From assembly GCF_013368755.1 (NCBI RefSeq), contig NC_049561.1, positions 3,844,001 to 3,908,000 of the forward strand: a stretch of DNA of 64,000 nt. The letters run 5' to 3'. A program made the translations under genes and the position numbers. Positions 23,482-36,350 of this stretch are shown piece after piece. This stretch comes from Talaromyces rugulosus. Lineage: Eukaryota; Ascomycota; Eurotiomycetes; Eurotiales; Trichocomaceae. Position 1 is the stretch's first letter; each line of letters starts with the position of its first letter. The notes below the pieces were generated by a model. It was not told the origin of the DNA. It searched no databases and saw nothing but the letters and a program-made list of their open reading frames with translations.

Positions 23482-24458
23482 GGTGAATGCGAATCGATCG
23501 CATTGGCGGTAGGTTGTCCAACGCTCAGCAGGGGAGGGGGAGGATCTGAAGAAAAGACGATGCAGACAGTGCAGAAAAAGAGTGGAGGCTGGAATGTGCT
23601 TATTTGCTCGTGTCCGTGTCAGCATGTCCCACCATTAGCCACGAGTCGTGTGGCAACGTGCCAAGGCTAAAAGGATACTAAAAAAAGGCTAAAAAAGTCA
23701 TTGGTGCTACGTAGACCCGAAATAAAAAGAGTGCTTAAACTACTAATGAGTAAGAGTAGTTAGACCAGTGCTTCAGGTTCATCCATCCGGACAATTTACC
23801 CCGCTGGGCATTTTCGGGACAGACCGCCAATCGCACCACGTTGGTAAGATAGCTACGTCGTATTCAACCTTGAAGAATGGAGCCGATAACTTAATACTAC
23901 GGCGTGTTTGCGCGATGGCTATAACGGACATGATGCGCAATAGGGACTAATCCGTGCATTTAATAGTACTCCGTAATGTGATGTCTATTTTTATTATTGT
24001 ATTCGCCGAACATATAGAACAGAGAAACAAGCTTTGGGTGCCCGGGACGGACGGACGGGACGGGGCGATCGGCGTTCCGGACAGGGATTTAAGCTTACAT
24101 CATCCGGCATATTCTGACTCCGTACGTACGGCATACACGATGATAGAGTTATTATTGGCAGCGACAAGCTCGGATTCCTGTGCGGCGTAAAGGCTGGACA
24201 ATCAAAAGAAAGGCTTCTTTCTAGGGTTGGCTCTAGTGCAGGTTGCATTATCGTTTTGGCCCCAACTGGCAGCTGCAGCCTGCAGGCCATGTGCATCTGC
24301 CGGTGGAGACCCTATCCCTAGGCCCTTGTTAGCCTGCGCACGCACTCCGACTCCTCTGAGCACAATACCAATCATGTTATATAGGCTTGCTTGCCCCAGA
24401 CAGGACATGTCCGTCGATAAAGTCGGATAGACCATAAATTCGGCCCCAACAACACGCG
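23482..24458. other. Intergenic region, left edge of the polyketide cluster
   Basis: Nearly 1 kb without a recognisable gene. A G-rich stretch at about 24040-24066 has repeated GGAC units that could form unusual single-strand structure. It should contain the promoters of both flanking genes. Confidence 0.45.
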
Positions 24459-25259
24459 ATGGGCGACAACCTGCATCTACCGCGCATCCTCTGCCTGCAC
24501 GGTGGGGGTGTCAACGCGCAAGTATTTCGCCTGCAGTGCCGCGGGCTGTGCCGTGCCCTCGAGGCCTCGTTTAGGTTCGTGTTTGTGGATGCACCGTACC
24601 TGTCGCCCGCCGATCCTGGCATCATGGCCACCTACGCGGAGCTCCAGCCCTTTCGGCGCTGGTTGCGCTGGCAAGTCGATCAGCCTAACCCAGGGCCCGA
24701 AGCCATTTGTCGCGACATTGACCACGCGCTGAAAGATGCCATGACGAGCGATAGCGCCTTGGGGGCCACGGGCGACTGGGTGGCTTTGATGGGCTTCAGC
24801 CAGGGCGCCAAAGTCGCCGCAAGTTTATTGTTGCGCCAGCGGCTGCGCGCCGAAAAGCTTGCAGATTTTGAAAATAATAATGATAGTAACACCAACTTCA
24901 AATTCGGGGTGATTCTCGCCGGCCGCGCACCGCTAGTCGCGCTGCATCCGGGCTTGACTGACTCGCTCGCGCTGGCGGATGCCGACGAGCTCACGACAGG
25001 CGCGTTTGCGCAAGTAACGGGCTCCGCGTTTCTCCAGGGGTCGGACCACCTCCTGAGCCTACCAACGTTGCACGTCCATGGCACCAAAGACCCGGGGCTG
25101 GCAAACCACCGGCGGCTGCTTGCCGACTTTTGCCAGCCGGGCACGACTCGCGTGGTGGAGTGGAATGGCGATCATCGCGTTGTGATCCAACCGGCCGACG
25201 TGGCTGCAGTGGCCGGTGCGATAGTGGCTCTGGCGAAGGAGACGGGGGTATCGATTTAG
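24459..25259 (+). CDS. FSH1-family serine hydrolase, candidate PKS release enzyme
   Basis: An alpha/beta hydrolase of the FSH1/OVCA2 family, 266 residues, intronless. The catalytic triad is visible: S114 in the nucleophile elbow GFSQGA, D211 in HGTKDP and H239 in NGDHRV; the oxyanion loop is LHGGGVNAQVF (H14). Members of this family sit next to fungal PKSs and act as trans-acting hydrolases (known examples are LovG and CitA). It is 460 bp upstream of and codirectional with a PKS that lacks a release domain, so hydrolysis of the ACP-bound product is the natural inference. The frame is clean and the first ATG gives a normal length. Confidence 0.9.
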   Translation: MGDNLHLPRILCLHGGGVNAQVFRLQCRGLCRALEASFRFVFVDAPYLSPADPGIMATYAELQPFRRWLRWQVDQPNPGPEAICRDIDHALKDAMTSDSALGATGDWVALMGFSQGAKVAASLLLRQRLRAEKLADFENNNDSNTNFKFGVILAGRAPLVALHPGLTDSLALADADELTTGAFAQVTGSAFLQGSDHLLSLPTLHVHGTKDPGLANHRRLLADFCQPGTTRVVEWNGDHRVVIQPADVAAVAGAIVALAKETGVSI

Positions 25260-25719
25260 AATAATAAATACGTAGTAGAATAATTGCGTGTCGACTTTCC
25301 GGAGATAATATTATTAATGATGGCATAAAGCCGGGAGGCGTTTTGATTGATCGAATGAAGGAAGAAGAAATGATTATAAAGCATAATGCATGAAATATAA
25401 TGTCCACATATGCAAAGTTGAAATAACACCAAAAAATAAAAAAAATAACATATATGCAAAAAGGCCCATGCGCATGTGCAGCTACTACTACTGCATGCAG
25501 CTTAAGAGCTTAACAACCGCAAGCGTGAGCTTGATAAGAGGGGCTGCCAGACCTACAACACACTCCATACAAGGTCTAAGAATTAGTTGGTGATTAGCTA
25601 ATAATAATCAATTGACTACTTGAACTCGCTCTGTACTCTGTAGCATTGAAATATCAGTTGAAAAAAATCAACTGAAAAAAACACATAGTAATAAAGACCA
25701 AAACCATGCCATATCAGCC
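25260..25719. promoter_or_regulatory. PKS promoter region
   Basis: About 460 AT-rich bases between the hydrolase and the PKS. A palindromic-looking GCATGC-rich area (about 25466-25500) and A-rich tracts are present; no regulator site can be assigned. It includes the hydrolase 3' flank. Confidence 0.45.
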
Positions 25720-28700
25720 ATGAGCATGACGCAATTGCTCCTGTGCGGTCCTCAGTCGTGCCTTCCCTCTGAACAGAGCGAGTTGCATCGGCTCCTGCTG
25801 CGCCGGACCAGCCTGTGCACCGCGCTTTCCTCCGGGGCGCGTGCCCTGCCTTCCCTGCTGCGCCTGCTCGCCGCCTTTGATGCTTCTCTGCACCGCGTCT
25901 CAGCTTCCTCTGTCGACTTTCTCCTGCAATGGATCGAGCATGGGACGGTATCACTGCCTGTCGACACCCTGCCCAACGTCGTTGCGCTGCCGTTTGCTGT
26001 TCTGCTGCAAGCCGCCCTGTTCTTGCAGCATCTCGACAAGGATGATGCTTCCGACTACAGCCAGACTGTCCAGTCGCTGCAGCAGTACGGCGTGCAGGGA
26101 TTCTGCACTGGGTTTCTCACTGCTGCCGCCATTGGCTTTTCTAAGAACGAGGAACAGCTCGCTGAATACACCGTGACGAGCTTACGCCTGGCTGTGTGCA
26201 TTGGCGCCTATATCGACCAAAACGCTCTCTACGCCGAGCCCGCCAATTCAGCCTGTACCTTGTCTGTGCGATGGCGGGAAGGAGAATTCTCCAGATCCCA
26301 AGTCGAGGGCCTGCTGGCCAGTTATCCACATGTGAGAGTCAGCACCTTGTCTTTCTCGGTTACACTACTTACTTCCTATATAGGCCTATATTGCATGCAT
26401 CACCGACTCCACCTGCGTCACCATCACCGCCCAGGTCAGTGATGAGCAGTCACTGACCGAGGCATTCAGAGAGGCTGGCCTCCGTGCCAAGACCATCAGT
26501 ATCAATGGCCGCTTCCACTCTGCTGCTGCCCACGCCGAGGCAGCTGAAAATCTCAAGGCCTTCACCAATTCCGTCAAGGGTCTTCAATACCCGGCAGCGG
26601 CACAACTCCAGGTCCCGCTTCGAAGGAATGACACGGGGGACCTTATTACAGGAGACGTCTCAGTCACGGATATTGCAATCGACAGCATCCTTCTCCACAC
26701 AGCCGACTGGTATACAACTGTGCGGAAAACCTTGGATGCTTTTCCGGCTGATCATCCTACGGTGACCACTCTTGCTTTTGAAAAGGGCGTCTTGCCCCTT
26801 AGTCTCTCGCAAAGGAGTGATACTACTGATGATACTAACGGAGTCAACAGAGTGAACGGCGTTAATGGCGTCAATGGTATTAACGGTGTCAACGATGTCA
26901 ACAACATCGACGTCAATCTGGAAGCAAAATATCCCCCACATTCAGTAGCCCTGGTTGGCATGGCGTGTCGTTTCCCCGGTGCTGCCGACGTTAACGCCTT
27001 CTGGGATCTTTTAGAGTCGGGCGTGTCAATGGTTCGCGAGGCTCCCTCGGATCGATTCAACCTGAAGAACCATCGTCTGGCAGGTTATGGAGACACCAAG
27101 TTTTGGGGAAATTTCATCGATGACCCTGAAAGTTTTGATCACCGCTTTTTCAAGAAGTCTTCTCGTGAGGCAGTCTCGTGGGACCCCGAAAAACGAATGC
27201 TGCTAGAAGTGGTCTATGAAGCCTTGGAGTCTGCTGGCCATTTCGGGCCAGCAGGCAAAGGCCACTCAAACGATTATGGTTGCTACATTGGCGCTGTTGG
27301 AAATAACTACTACGACAACGTTGCCTGTCACCCACCTAATGCATACTCCATGCTAGGCACTTCGCGAGCCTTTTTCAGCGGCCGAATTTCCCACCAATTT
27401 GGATTCACCGGCCCTGCAATGACCATCGACACTGCATGCTCGTCATCCCTGGTTGCAATTAATACTGCCTGCCGAGCCATTCAATCCGGAGAATGTTCGC
27501 GCGCAGTTGCGGGCGGAACCAATATCTTTACCAGCCCCTTTGACTACCAGAACCTGGCTGCAGCTGGATTTTTGAGTCCATCTGGCGGCTGCAAGCCATT
27601 TGATGTCTCTGCCGACGGCTACTGCCGTGGAGAAGGTGTTGCAGCTGTTGTACTCAAATCTCTTTCGACTGCCATTGAAGAGGGTGACAATATTCTAGGT
27701 GTCATTGTTGGATCTGCAGTCAATCAAAATTATAATGATGCCCATATCACTGTCCCCTGCTCTTCGTCGCAGACAACCGTTTACAACAAGGTCCTTGGCA
27801 TGGCTAATGCACATTCATCTAGCGTGACCTATGTTGAAGCTCACGGCACTGGTAAATACAAAATCCTGCATTTCCATTTCTAAAGCGCTAACACTTTTTA
27901 GGAACACAAGTAGGAGACCCAATTGAATGCCAGAGTATCCGCGATGCCTTTGGAGGTGCCCACCGTAAAGAGATACTGCATTTTGGATCCGTCAAAGGGA
28001 ACATTGGGCACACAGAGGCATCGGCCGGTGTGGCTGGCCTGATAAAAACTGTTCTCATGATGCAACACAACACTATACTCGGTCAAGCAAGCTATAGCAA
28101 CCTCAACCCTAAAATTCCTGCACTCGAACCCGACATGATGGCTATCCCCAAAAAGTCTCAGCCCTGGAAGACATCTTCAAAACTTGCCTGCGTCAACAGC
28201 TATGGTGCAGCCGGAAGTAACGCCGTCGTTGCCATTCGCGAGGCAATTCCGGCTTCCACGACTATCAAGCGGCCGACTATTAGAGCGAAACAACCTCTTT
28301 TTATATCGGCTTCATCAGAGGGAAGTTTGATTTCGTATGCTAGAAAGCTCCTGGCGTATGTAGCAGGCCAGCGAGCATCTTCGGTAAACACTGACCACCT
28401 ACTTTCCGACGTTCTCTTCAACCTGACAGACAGGACTAACCACACATTGACGTATTCGGTGGCGAAATCCGTCATTGACTTGAATGACTTTGAGAAGACT
28501 CTCAAGAGTATTATCGCGGGATCTGAAACCATCCTGAAAGATGACAGCTCCAGCGCGCGTCCAATAATCATGGCCTTTGGTGGCCAGGAGAATGATTTTA
28601 TTGGGGTCTTCAAGGAGGCCGTAGACAATTCACCACTATTGCAATCTCACCTGGATGAATGTGATTCTGAGTTACAATCTCTTGGGTATGGAAGCATATA

Positions 28701-31700
28701 CCCAGCCATCTATCAACGTGACAGTATCCAGGACCTGTCAACTCTCCATGCAGTTCTCTTTGCAGCGCAGTATGCATCTGCCAAGGCTTGGATTGACAGC
28801 GGAATGCGTATTGACTCTATTGTTGGACATAGCTTTGGCCAGCTAACGGCATTGTGTATCTCTGGATGTCTGTCTCTCAAAGATACCATGAGGCTAGTCG
28901 TTGGTCGAGCGGAGTTGATTGTCAGCTCCTGGGGCAAAGAGCGGGGATCCATGATTTCTGTTCAGTCTGATCGCGCCGTTGTCAAAAGCATCCTCGATAT
29001 TGTCAACGCCGAAGGTCCCGACAAGCTAGAAATTGCCTGCTTCAACAACCCAAAAAACCATGTTGTCGTTGGTACAGCTAACGCTGTCAGCGCCTTGGAA
29101 AGCCACATTTCCAGCGATGATAGATGGCAAAGTGTTCGTACCAAAAAATTGAGTGTTACGCATGGCTTCCATTCCGCCTTGACCGAGCAAATTCTACCAG
29201 GACTTGAGTCACTTGCGAACAGTTTGCAATGGAACAAGCCGGAAATTCCCATCGAGCTGGCAACGGAAGAGCATATCGACAGGGAACCGGGCGCGTGGCT
29301 GATTCCACACCACATGCGAAACCCCGTCTACTTTTCCTCGGCTGTTCAGAGAGTTGCTGAAAAGTTCCAATCTTGTGTTTGGGTGGAAGCCGGTCAGGGG
29401 TCTTCTGTCATGTCCTTGGTCAAGAGCTGCCTTAGTGGGCAGGGACAACAACTCTACTGTCCATCCTTTTTGAACGGCCCCAATGCAGTTTCATCTGTGG
29501 CCGAGACTGTCGTAGAGCTGTGGAAGGCTGGTATCCATGTTCAATTCTGGCCATATCACCGAAGTGCACGGGGTAATTTTGAGTATAAAAGCCTTCCTCC
29601 ATACCAATTTGAAAAGACCAAGCACTGGCTTCCTTTTATCGATAAAGCTACACCTGAGCCCGCCACAGAGATTGCTCCTGCAGCCCAGGTTACTCCCACA
29701 CATGAATTTATCTCGTTCTTGCAATTTTCGGACTCAAGCGAGAAAGAGGCCATTTTCCTCGTTGACCCCGAGAGTGAGCGCTACATGTACCTCTTGAACG
29801 GCCACATTGCATCCAACCAAGCTCTTGCACCCGCCTCGCTGTACGTTGAACTTCTTTCTCGCGCTACAATGCTCCTGACAAAGGACGCGAGCTACGACAC
29901 GCACGTTCTAAATATGAGCTCCATGCAAATGAAGGGTGCACCCATTGGTCTCGACGCGAAGAAAAATATCTACATCAAACTTACACGTATTGCGCCAGGC
30001 AGCGACAACTGGGACTTTGAATTTTCTAGCAAGTTAAAACAAGGTGGCGATGACGCTCAGATTCATGTTACTGGAAAAGCAGGACTCAGTAGACGGGATG
30101 ACCCTGTCTTGGCTGAGACTATTCACCAGTGGAGCGCTTTGATAGGGTATAAAAGATGCCTATCCATCATGGCTTGCGAAGATGGAGAGAAGATGCAAGG
30201 TAGACACATCTATCAAGCGCTTCAGAGATTAATTTTCTTCGATGAGATGTACCACGGGATCAAGAGTATCTCGTACCAGGGTCACGAAGCTGCAGGAAAG
30301 GTCGCAGCCGAGTTGGATCCGAAGCTTCCTCCCAGTGAGGCGCTATATGACACTCCTACTATTGACGGCATGATGCAATTCGCTGGTGTTCTTGTTAACT
30401 ATTTTGCACACCCCAGTGGGAAAGATGTTTTGCTCTGTCAGGGTATTAACCGTGTTGTCACTGGGGGTGCGTTTGATATTACTGCTAAAGAGTGGATTGC
30501 TTATTCGCTCTTGACCGAAGACAACAACGAGCGCACTGTCAGCGATGTTTACATCTTTGACAAAAAGTCGCAGCAAGTTGTGATTGCATTCATTGGATTC
30601 GTATTCACGCGGACATCAGTATCTGTGTTGCAGCGATCACTGCGGAGTGTTAATTCTGGCGGAGCTGGTGCTAATCCTACACCAGCACCTCGAGGAGCAG
30701 TCCCAACACCAGCCCCAGCACCGGTAGCAGTCAGCAAGACTTCGGCAGAACCGCAATCCAGCAAAGCATCCAAAGTGCTGGAAGTATTGCACAATGTGAC
30801 GGATGTTCCAATTGATGAGATTACCCCAAATTCGACACTCGAGGACCTTGGCATCGACTCTCTCTTAGTGACGGAGGTTTTGAATGAGATACAGACGGTC
30901 TTTGGCCTTGAGATTGATCTCAACACATTCTTATTTTTCCCCAACGTCAAGGCTGTCTGTGATCATATCGACGCAGCTTTGGGAGTCGACGCGAGCACAG
31001 ACCCTGGGTCCGCTGCCTTGCCGGAAGCAAAAGTAAACGCCGCTGCTGTTCAAACCATCCCAGCCAACTCTCCTGATACGGAGTCAAGGCCATCTTTACA
31101 CCGGGCGCAAAAGGTTTTTGCAGATTCTAGAGATGCCTATACAAGGGCTGCTATCGATACCAAAGCTGTTGGGTTCTGGGAAAAGTGCTATCCTAGTCAA
31201 GCTTCACTCGTGCTCGCCCACGTCGTCGAGGCATTTGCTAAATTAGGCTGTAACATGGCCGCTCTCAAAGTTGGAGATACTGCGCCCATGATTTCCCACT
31301 TGCCTAGGCACAAGCAACTTGTGCGCCAGCTTTACCGTGTGCTTGAAGATGCTAAGCTTGTGGTCAACGATGAGGGCCAATTTATTCGCACGGCACAGCC
31401 AGTCGACCCTACTCCTGCCTCGACCATCTACGAACAGATCATTCCTGAATTCCCGCTGCATGCTAGTGTTCATAAAATTGTGCAAGCTGTTGGGTTGGAA
31501 CTGGCAGAGTGTTTGACCGGTGAGAAGGATGGTCTTCAGATCGTCTTCGGAAACAAGGAGAACAAGAAGACCCTTGATGACCTCTATGAAAACTGGCCCC
31601 TTGTGCGATCCGGTACACTCGCACTAGGTGAATTCCTCGAGAATTCCATGATAAATCCGGATAAACCGGGGGTATTCCGCATACTTGAAGTCGGCGCTGG

Positions 31701-32217
31701 CACAGGTGGCACGACCAAGTATATTGTCCGCCACTTGCAAAAGCTGGGCGTACCCTTTGAGTATGTCTTTACAGACCTGTCTCCGTCATTAGTCGCAGCC
31801 GCCAAGCGAACATTCAAGGACTGCCCTGAGATGGAATTTGCGACATTGGATATTGAAAAAGAACCCCAGGCCTCGTGGGTCGGGTCGTTTCACTTTATAA
31901 TCTCAACGAATTGCATCCACGCGACAAGAAATTTGACCGTATCGCTCACGTCGCTGCACAAACTACTCCGCGACGACGGCGTTCTCACTCTAGTCGAGAT
32001 TACGCAAAATATGTTCTGGCTAGACATTGCCGTGGGACTGTTTGAAGGATGGTGGCTATTCGAAGACGGCCGCGAGCATGCGGTGACGCCAGAGGAGCTG
32101 TGGAAAGAACACATGCTCCGGGCTGGGTTTCAAGCAGTAGATTGGACGGATGGAGAGGACCCTGAAGCACGCACTATTCGTCTTATTGCGGGATTTCCAA
32201 CTAGTTTGAGTGCTTGA
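25720..32217 (+). CDS. Non-reducing polyketide synthase, SAT-KS-MAT-PT-ACP-CMeT, no release domain
   Basis: Iterative type I PKS building an aromatic, C-methylated polyketide from acyl and malonyl units with SAM. Exons 25720-26331, 26384-27851 and 27902-32217 give 2131 residues. SAT: GFCTG (C129). KS from about 390: DTACSSS (Cys about 555), EAHGTG (restored by splice 2), and the His of GNIGHTEAS. MAT: GHSFG (about 1003). PT: His in NGHIASNQALAPAS (about 1327) and Asp in DTPTIDGMMQF (about 1515). ACP: LGIDSLL (Ser about 1679). CMeT: LEVGAGTGGTTKY (about 1957), with NCIHATRNL and LVEIT. The protein stops about 45 residues after the last CMeT helix, with no TE or reductase, and no downstream exon is visible. 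A VNG repeat links SAT and KS; the MT is preceded by a Pro/Ala-rich ACP linker. All catalytic residues are present. Product unknown. Confidence 0.96.
26840..26916 (+). repeat. Tandem 9-nt coding repeat (Val/Ile-Asn-Gly) in the SAT-KS linker
   Basis: Within the PKS, roughly seven degenerate 9-nt units encode VNR-VNG-VNG-VNG-ING-VND-VNN. Codons vary (gtc/gtt/gtg, aac/aat), so protein-level periodicity is kept while DNA has drifted. Probably a flexible linker. Confidence 0.85.
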
Positions 32218-32692
32218 TTTTCTGTATTGGAGTTATAAGCGAGGTTTATGTTACAATTACAAAATATTTCTTGATAAGTCGACTGTTAGATAGAAGCAAT
32301 AACGTTTATATTATTTTTGAAATGGTAGAAGTGTGCTATTCGCCGGAAGAGGGCTGAAGCTGGGCTTCTGGTGGCCTGAATTTGCCTAACGTACGCTATA
32401 TCACTTGTGTCAGCACGTAAGGTTATAGTAAATTAGTAAATAAGGCTAAGTTGTAAGTTATAACCCTCCCCATAATACTAACGTTATCTTCGAAACTAGT
32501 TAGCTCGATCGTGTTGGGAATAGTTGAGGCTGATAAAATAGCCCTAACCCTTAAATGATAAACCCAGGTGTACGCCCGGCTAATGCAGAGAGTATATACA
32601 ATTTGGTAACCCGGTGTAATTTGGTATCCTTTCAAAAAATACGTGTTCGAACAATCAGCAACTATGTATGTAAACTACATCTGTAAAAATTT
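32218..32692. other. Intergenic region between convergent PKS and monooxygenase genes
   Basis: About 475 AT-rich bases. The stretch 32380-32610 is full of TA dinucleotides and stop codons in every frame (ttagtaaataaggctaag), resembling an old RIP-mutated repeat, but no family is recognisable. It contains both terminator regions. Confidence 0.4.
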
Positions 32693-34772
32693 CTAAAAAG
32701 CATCTGGCTCATTCAGGTACCACGTAGAGTCGTAGGCCGGGTCCAATTCCTTTGTCGAGAACCCATTGCCGAGATATGCAAACCGGTTTTCTCGACAACC
32801 ATGTTTATTTTCATACACATAGTCCCAGTCTTCGCCACGGAATTGCTCGAGCATGTGGAAAAAGTGAATGCGGCTGCCCGGATGCAGGGCGATCACAGGT
32901 CCATTCTCCTGACCGTTTTTAAACCACGACCGACAGCGACCGGCCCAAGCGGTCCGTGGCATAAAGGTATCGATATGCTCGTAGAACTCTTCAACTGCGG
33001 CTGCATTAGGAGAGATGGATTTGATTCCTTCATATTGGCATTTGCGGATTATGCGCGTCAGGTACTTGGCGACGTGTTCCGTGATGGTGAATACACTTCC
33101 ATGGCCTATAGGGGCACTGGGGCCAAGAAATACTTTTTTTAAAAATGGACGGTTAGCTTATTTTCTGCCGCATAAAAAAACATTGGACAAATCTAACCAA
33201 AGTAGTTGGGTATTCCAGGAACAGCACATGACATATAAGCACGCGGTCTTTCTGCCTGCCATATGTCCTGGAGATTTCCATCGCGGCCGATAATGGGGAA
33301 CTGTGGAGTGAACGACACGTCGAAACCCGTAGCACACACGATGGAGTCGAGCTTGATGAGCTCGCCTTCTACCGTTTCGACTCCCTCAGGAACAATGCGC
33401 TTAATAGCTTGAGTAACCACACGAACGCCAGGCTTCCGAAGTGCCTCTAGGTATCCCGTGCCCGGGGTGAGTCGACGGCAACCAACGGGAAAAGTTGGAA
33501 TCAAGGCCTTACAAAGCCGCTCATCATTTCCAAGTGCCTCTTCCATATACATCCGCAAAGGCTCCTTGGTAAATTGGGCCTCCTTGCCATCTTTGATCAT
33601 CTATATGAAAGTTTTAGTTGTTAGTTCCACACATAAAGAATGTATAGTTGGATTTTGATATGTTGTTATGTTGTTCTGGTTATTATTATAAACTCACAAT
33701 AGGGAAATTTCCATTCACTTGTTTCTCCACTGCCTTCACAAACTTCTTATAGAATGCATGATCTTTAACGAATTTTTCTTTTTGGGCGGTAGTAAAGTCT
33801 TCATTATTCTCGTCAAGCTCGATCTGTGATAATATATCGCTGGCATCGCTCATTTGTAGGGTCTGGATTCTAGGTGGAGCAATCCAAGTCGGGGAACGGA
33901 TAAAGTGGACCAACTGTTTTACCTCTACATGCATTATTAGTGCCTATTCGAAAAAAAAGACAGACAGGAGGAGAAGAAGAAATAAAGAAAGGCTCATCTG
34001 CTTTACCTGGTTCGATGGCAGGAACGATCTGAATGCCCGAGGATCCATTTCCAATAACGGCGACGGTCTTGTTAGAATAGTCAAAGTCTTTAGGCCAGTC
34101 CGCACTATGGACGAGCTCGCCCTTGAAATCGTGCAGGCCTGGAATATCAGGCCATTTCCAAGAGCTAAGTAGGCATTTAAATTAGTAAAAAATTGTGCCA
34201 AAGCGTTGAGACCACGTAGGTGGGAACACCCACTTTAAGATGCCATGTGCATCAAGCAAGAAATGGGCCCTGTCATCGAAAACTTCTCTGGTAACAAGAT
34301 TCTTGATTTTCACCCACCACTGGCCATCTTCTTCATGCCATTCGGCATGGATGACTTGATGTTTCGTGCGAATCGGGCCCTCGAGGTTCTCCTCCTCGCA
34401 CACGCGACACAAGTATTCCTCGATTTCGTTTGCGGGAGAAAAAAAGCTTTTCCAGGTCTGATTGGGCCGCCAAGAAAACTGGTAGTTGTGAGATGGAATA
34501 TCGCATTTGCATCCCGGGTAGCGATTCTCGTACCAGGTACCGCCGACGCTGGAGTTTTTCTCGTACACGACCAGTTCGTAGTTGGTAAGATGAAGCCGCA
34601 GGGTGCGAATGAGGTTGATACCGCTTGCGCCAGCGCCGATACAGATAATGCGTATTTGTCGAGGTGTTCCAAGAGGTTGTTCGGTAATGGCGTAGTTAGT
34701 AGCTTTGGTTTGGCTTTTCATATTTTCAGCATGAAGATGTGATGTAAGTTGCGATAGGCGCGTTTGTGCCAT
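32693..34772 (-). CDS. FAD-dependent Baeyer-Villiger-type monooxygenase
   Basis: Flavin- and NADPH-dependent monooxygenase that would insert oxygen next to a ketone. Exons 34772-34234, 34164-34007, 33924-33698, 33600-33198 and 33132-32693 join in frame to 588 residues. The FAD site is CIGAGASG (G46-G51) and the NADPH site VIGNGSSG (about 216-223). Between them is the Baeyer-Villiger fingerprint F-x-G-x3-H-x3-W (FKGELVHSADW, residues 193-203), created exactly by the first splice. GGTWYENRYPGCKCD and ATGFDVSFTPQFP are further family motifs. Similar enzymes occur in aflatoxin/sterigmatocystin-type pathways. It faces the PKS tail to tail, so it probably oxidises the polyketide side chain or a later intermediate; the substrate is inferred only. 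Confidence 0.93.
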
Positions 34773-36350
34773 GGTCTTCTGGGGTTATTTCTTTTGGTAG
34801 TTCTCCAGAAAAATAGCAGTTCCAACCCCCAGATTTATTCTATTTTATAGTTAATATGGAGACAATAACCACACTATTCTGAGAAACAGTAGGATTGCCA
34901 AGGGCCGAAAGCCGACTCCTGCGTGGCCTGAAATTTCCCAGTTTATCTATAGCGTTACTCGCCTGTCAGCGCAGCCATTTATACTCTGTATAAAGCCGAG
35001 CCGGTCTCGGTTTCCTTGTCAGACGCTGCGCCTAGTTGGTATTACCTGATCAACATCGTTCTGGCAGACAGTAATCAGTATGCGTTTCTCTTCTCCTGTT
35101 GGCATCGTGTGAGGTCCTGGATATTTGAGTGCTGAGGTAGTAAATATGTAATCGTATATCATGAACAATAGTCCTTCCAAAAATATTAATACATGTTCCC
35201 GTGTCAAGGTGACTCGTCTAGTTTTGGAGTCCCCATATCAACACACATCTTGGCCAACTGGGGTGTTTCGATGCGGATTAATATCTTCAATCTTTTTCGG
35301 ATACCTCATGTATCTGGATCAATTTTATCTAAATTTCTCTTCACGAGTTTACAAGGAGTGGATGTTATTCATATATATACGACGCTATAAAATGCTGCCT
35401 CTTAGTCAAAATTGGACACTTGTACTTTATTAGGCTCTCTAGCACACCCATAATCCTATCCAAATCTATACTGTAGTCTTGGCTTCTTGTCTTCAAATTT
35501 AGCCACGTCATGCAATCTAGGGTTATTTAGGGTTAGGGTCCCAAGCAGTGAACTAGAGTAGGTACGTACTTACATACTTCGGCAAACTTGGACCGAGTGC
35601 CGAGATCTCGGTTCAGCTGAGTCAGGTTCTCCCCACTCTTTTAGGATTCATGAGCCATCTTATTCCCCCGAACCCCGCGGCAGTTCTGTAAATATCTCGG
35701 AATCGGCGTGTTTTATTTCCACATTTCAGGCGTCTTTGCCCCTGCATAAATTTTCCTTCTTCTGAAGTTGTTAAACCTAAACTTTAGTCTAAAGTAATAC
35801 CTGTATTCCCTCGCCCGGATCAACGGCTACGAAAACTCGGCAATTTTGCGACGAGAGTAGCTAACTCGAACATACAACTTCTTCTCTCTTCATAAGCTAT
35901 GTTAAGTAGTATAAATCTATCATTTTATTTTTGTAAACGATGCAACAGTTGTGGAAAGGGCAAATATCAGGAGTCTAGTGTAGCTAGTCGGTATCGGGCA
36001 TATTTTTCTCATAATTTGGAAAGGCGTAACATATTAATATGCTATAAATGAATCGACTTACTATTCTGTTTGCTAGATGGAGAAATGGACTGATGGCCTA
36101 GCGAATCCATGGTAATGGCTAGTAGACTAGAATTGACGCTTTCCGTAATATCGTTTTGCCCTTGTCCCGTATTCCGTTGAATAAACACAGGCCCTCTTCC
36201 GACTACATAATAATCGGCCGCGAAAGTAGATGTACAATGCGTCCAAACGTGAAATGTTACGAATCCGTAATATATGTTGGATGTTTGTATGCAGCTAAAT
36301 ACCGCAATCAAGGTTGGTAGGATAGCGCTCTAGAAGATCTAGGCCTTACA
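34773..36350. other. Gene-free region upstream of the monooxygenase
   Basis: About 1.6 kb. No reading frame resembles a protein. It includes the monooxygenase promoter and the 3' side of the NmrA-like gene. Two TTAGGG-like hexamers at about 35521-35541 are isolated. Confidence 0.45.

Noticed and set aside
24040..24066. GGAC-rich stretch as a regulatory G-quadruplex
   Set aside because: Repeats are irregular and mostly GG rather than GGG; no evidence for function.
35518..35545. Telomere-like TTAGGG units
   Set aside because: Only about two imperfect copies; far too short to be an interstitial telomere or chromosome end.
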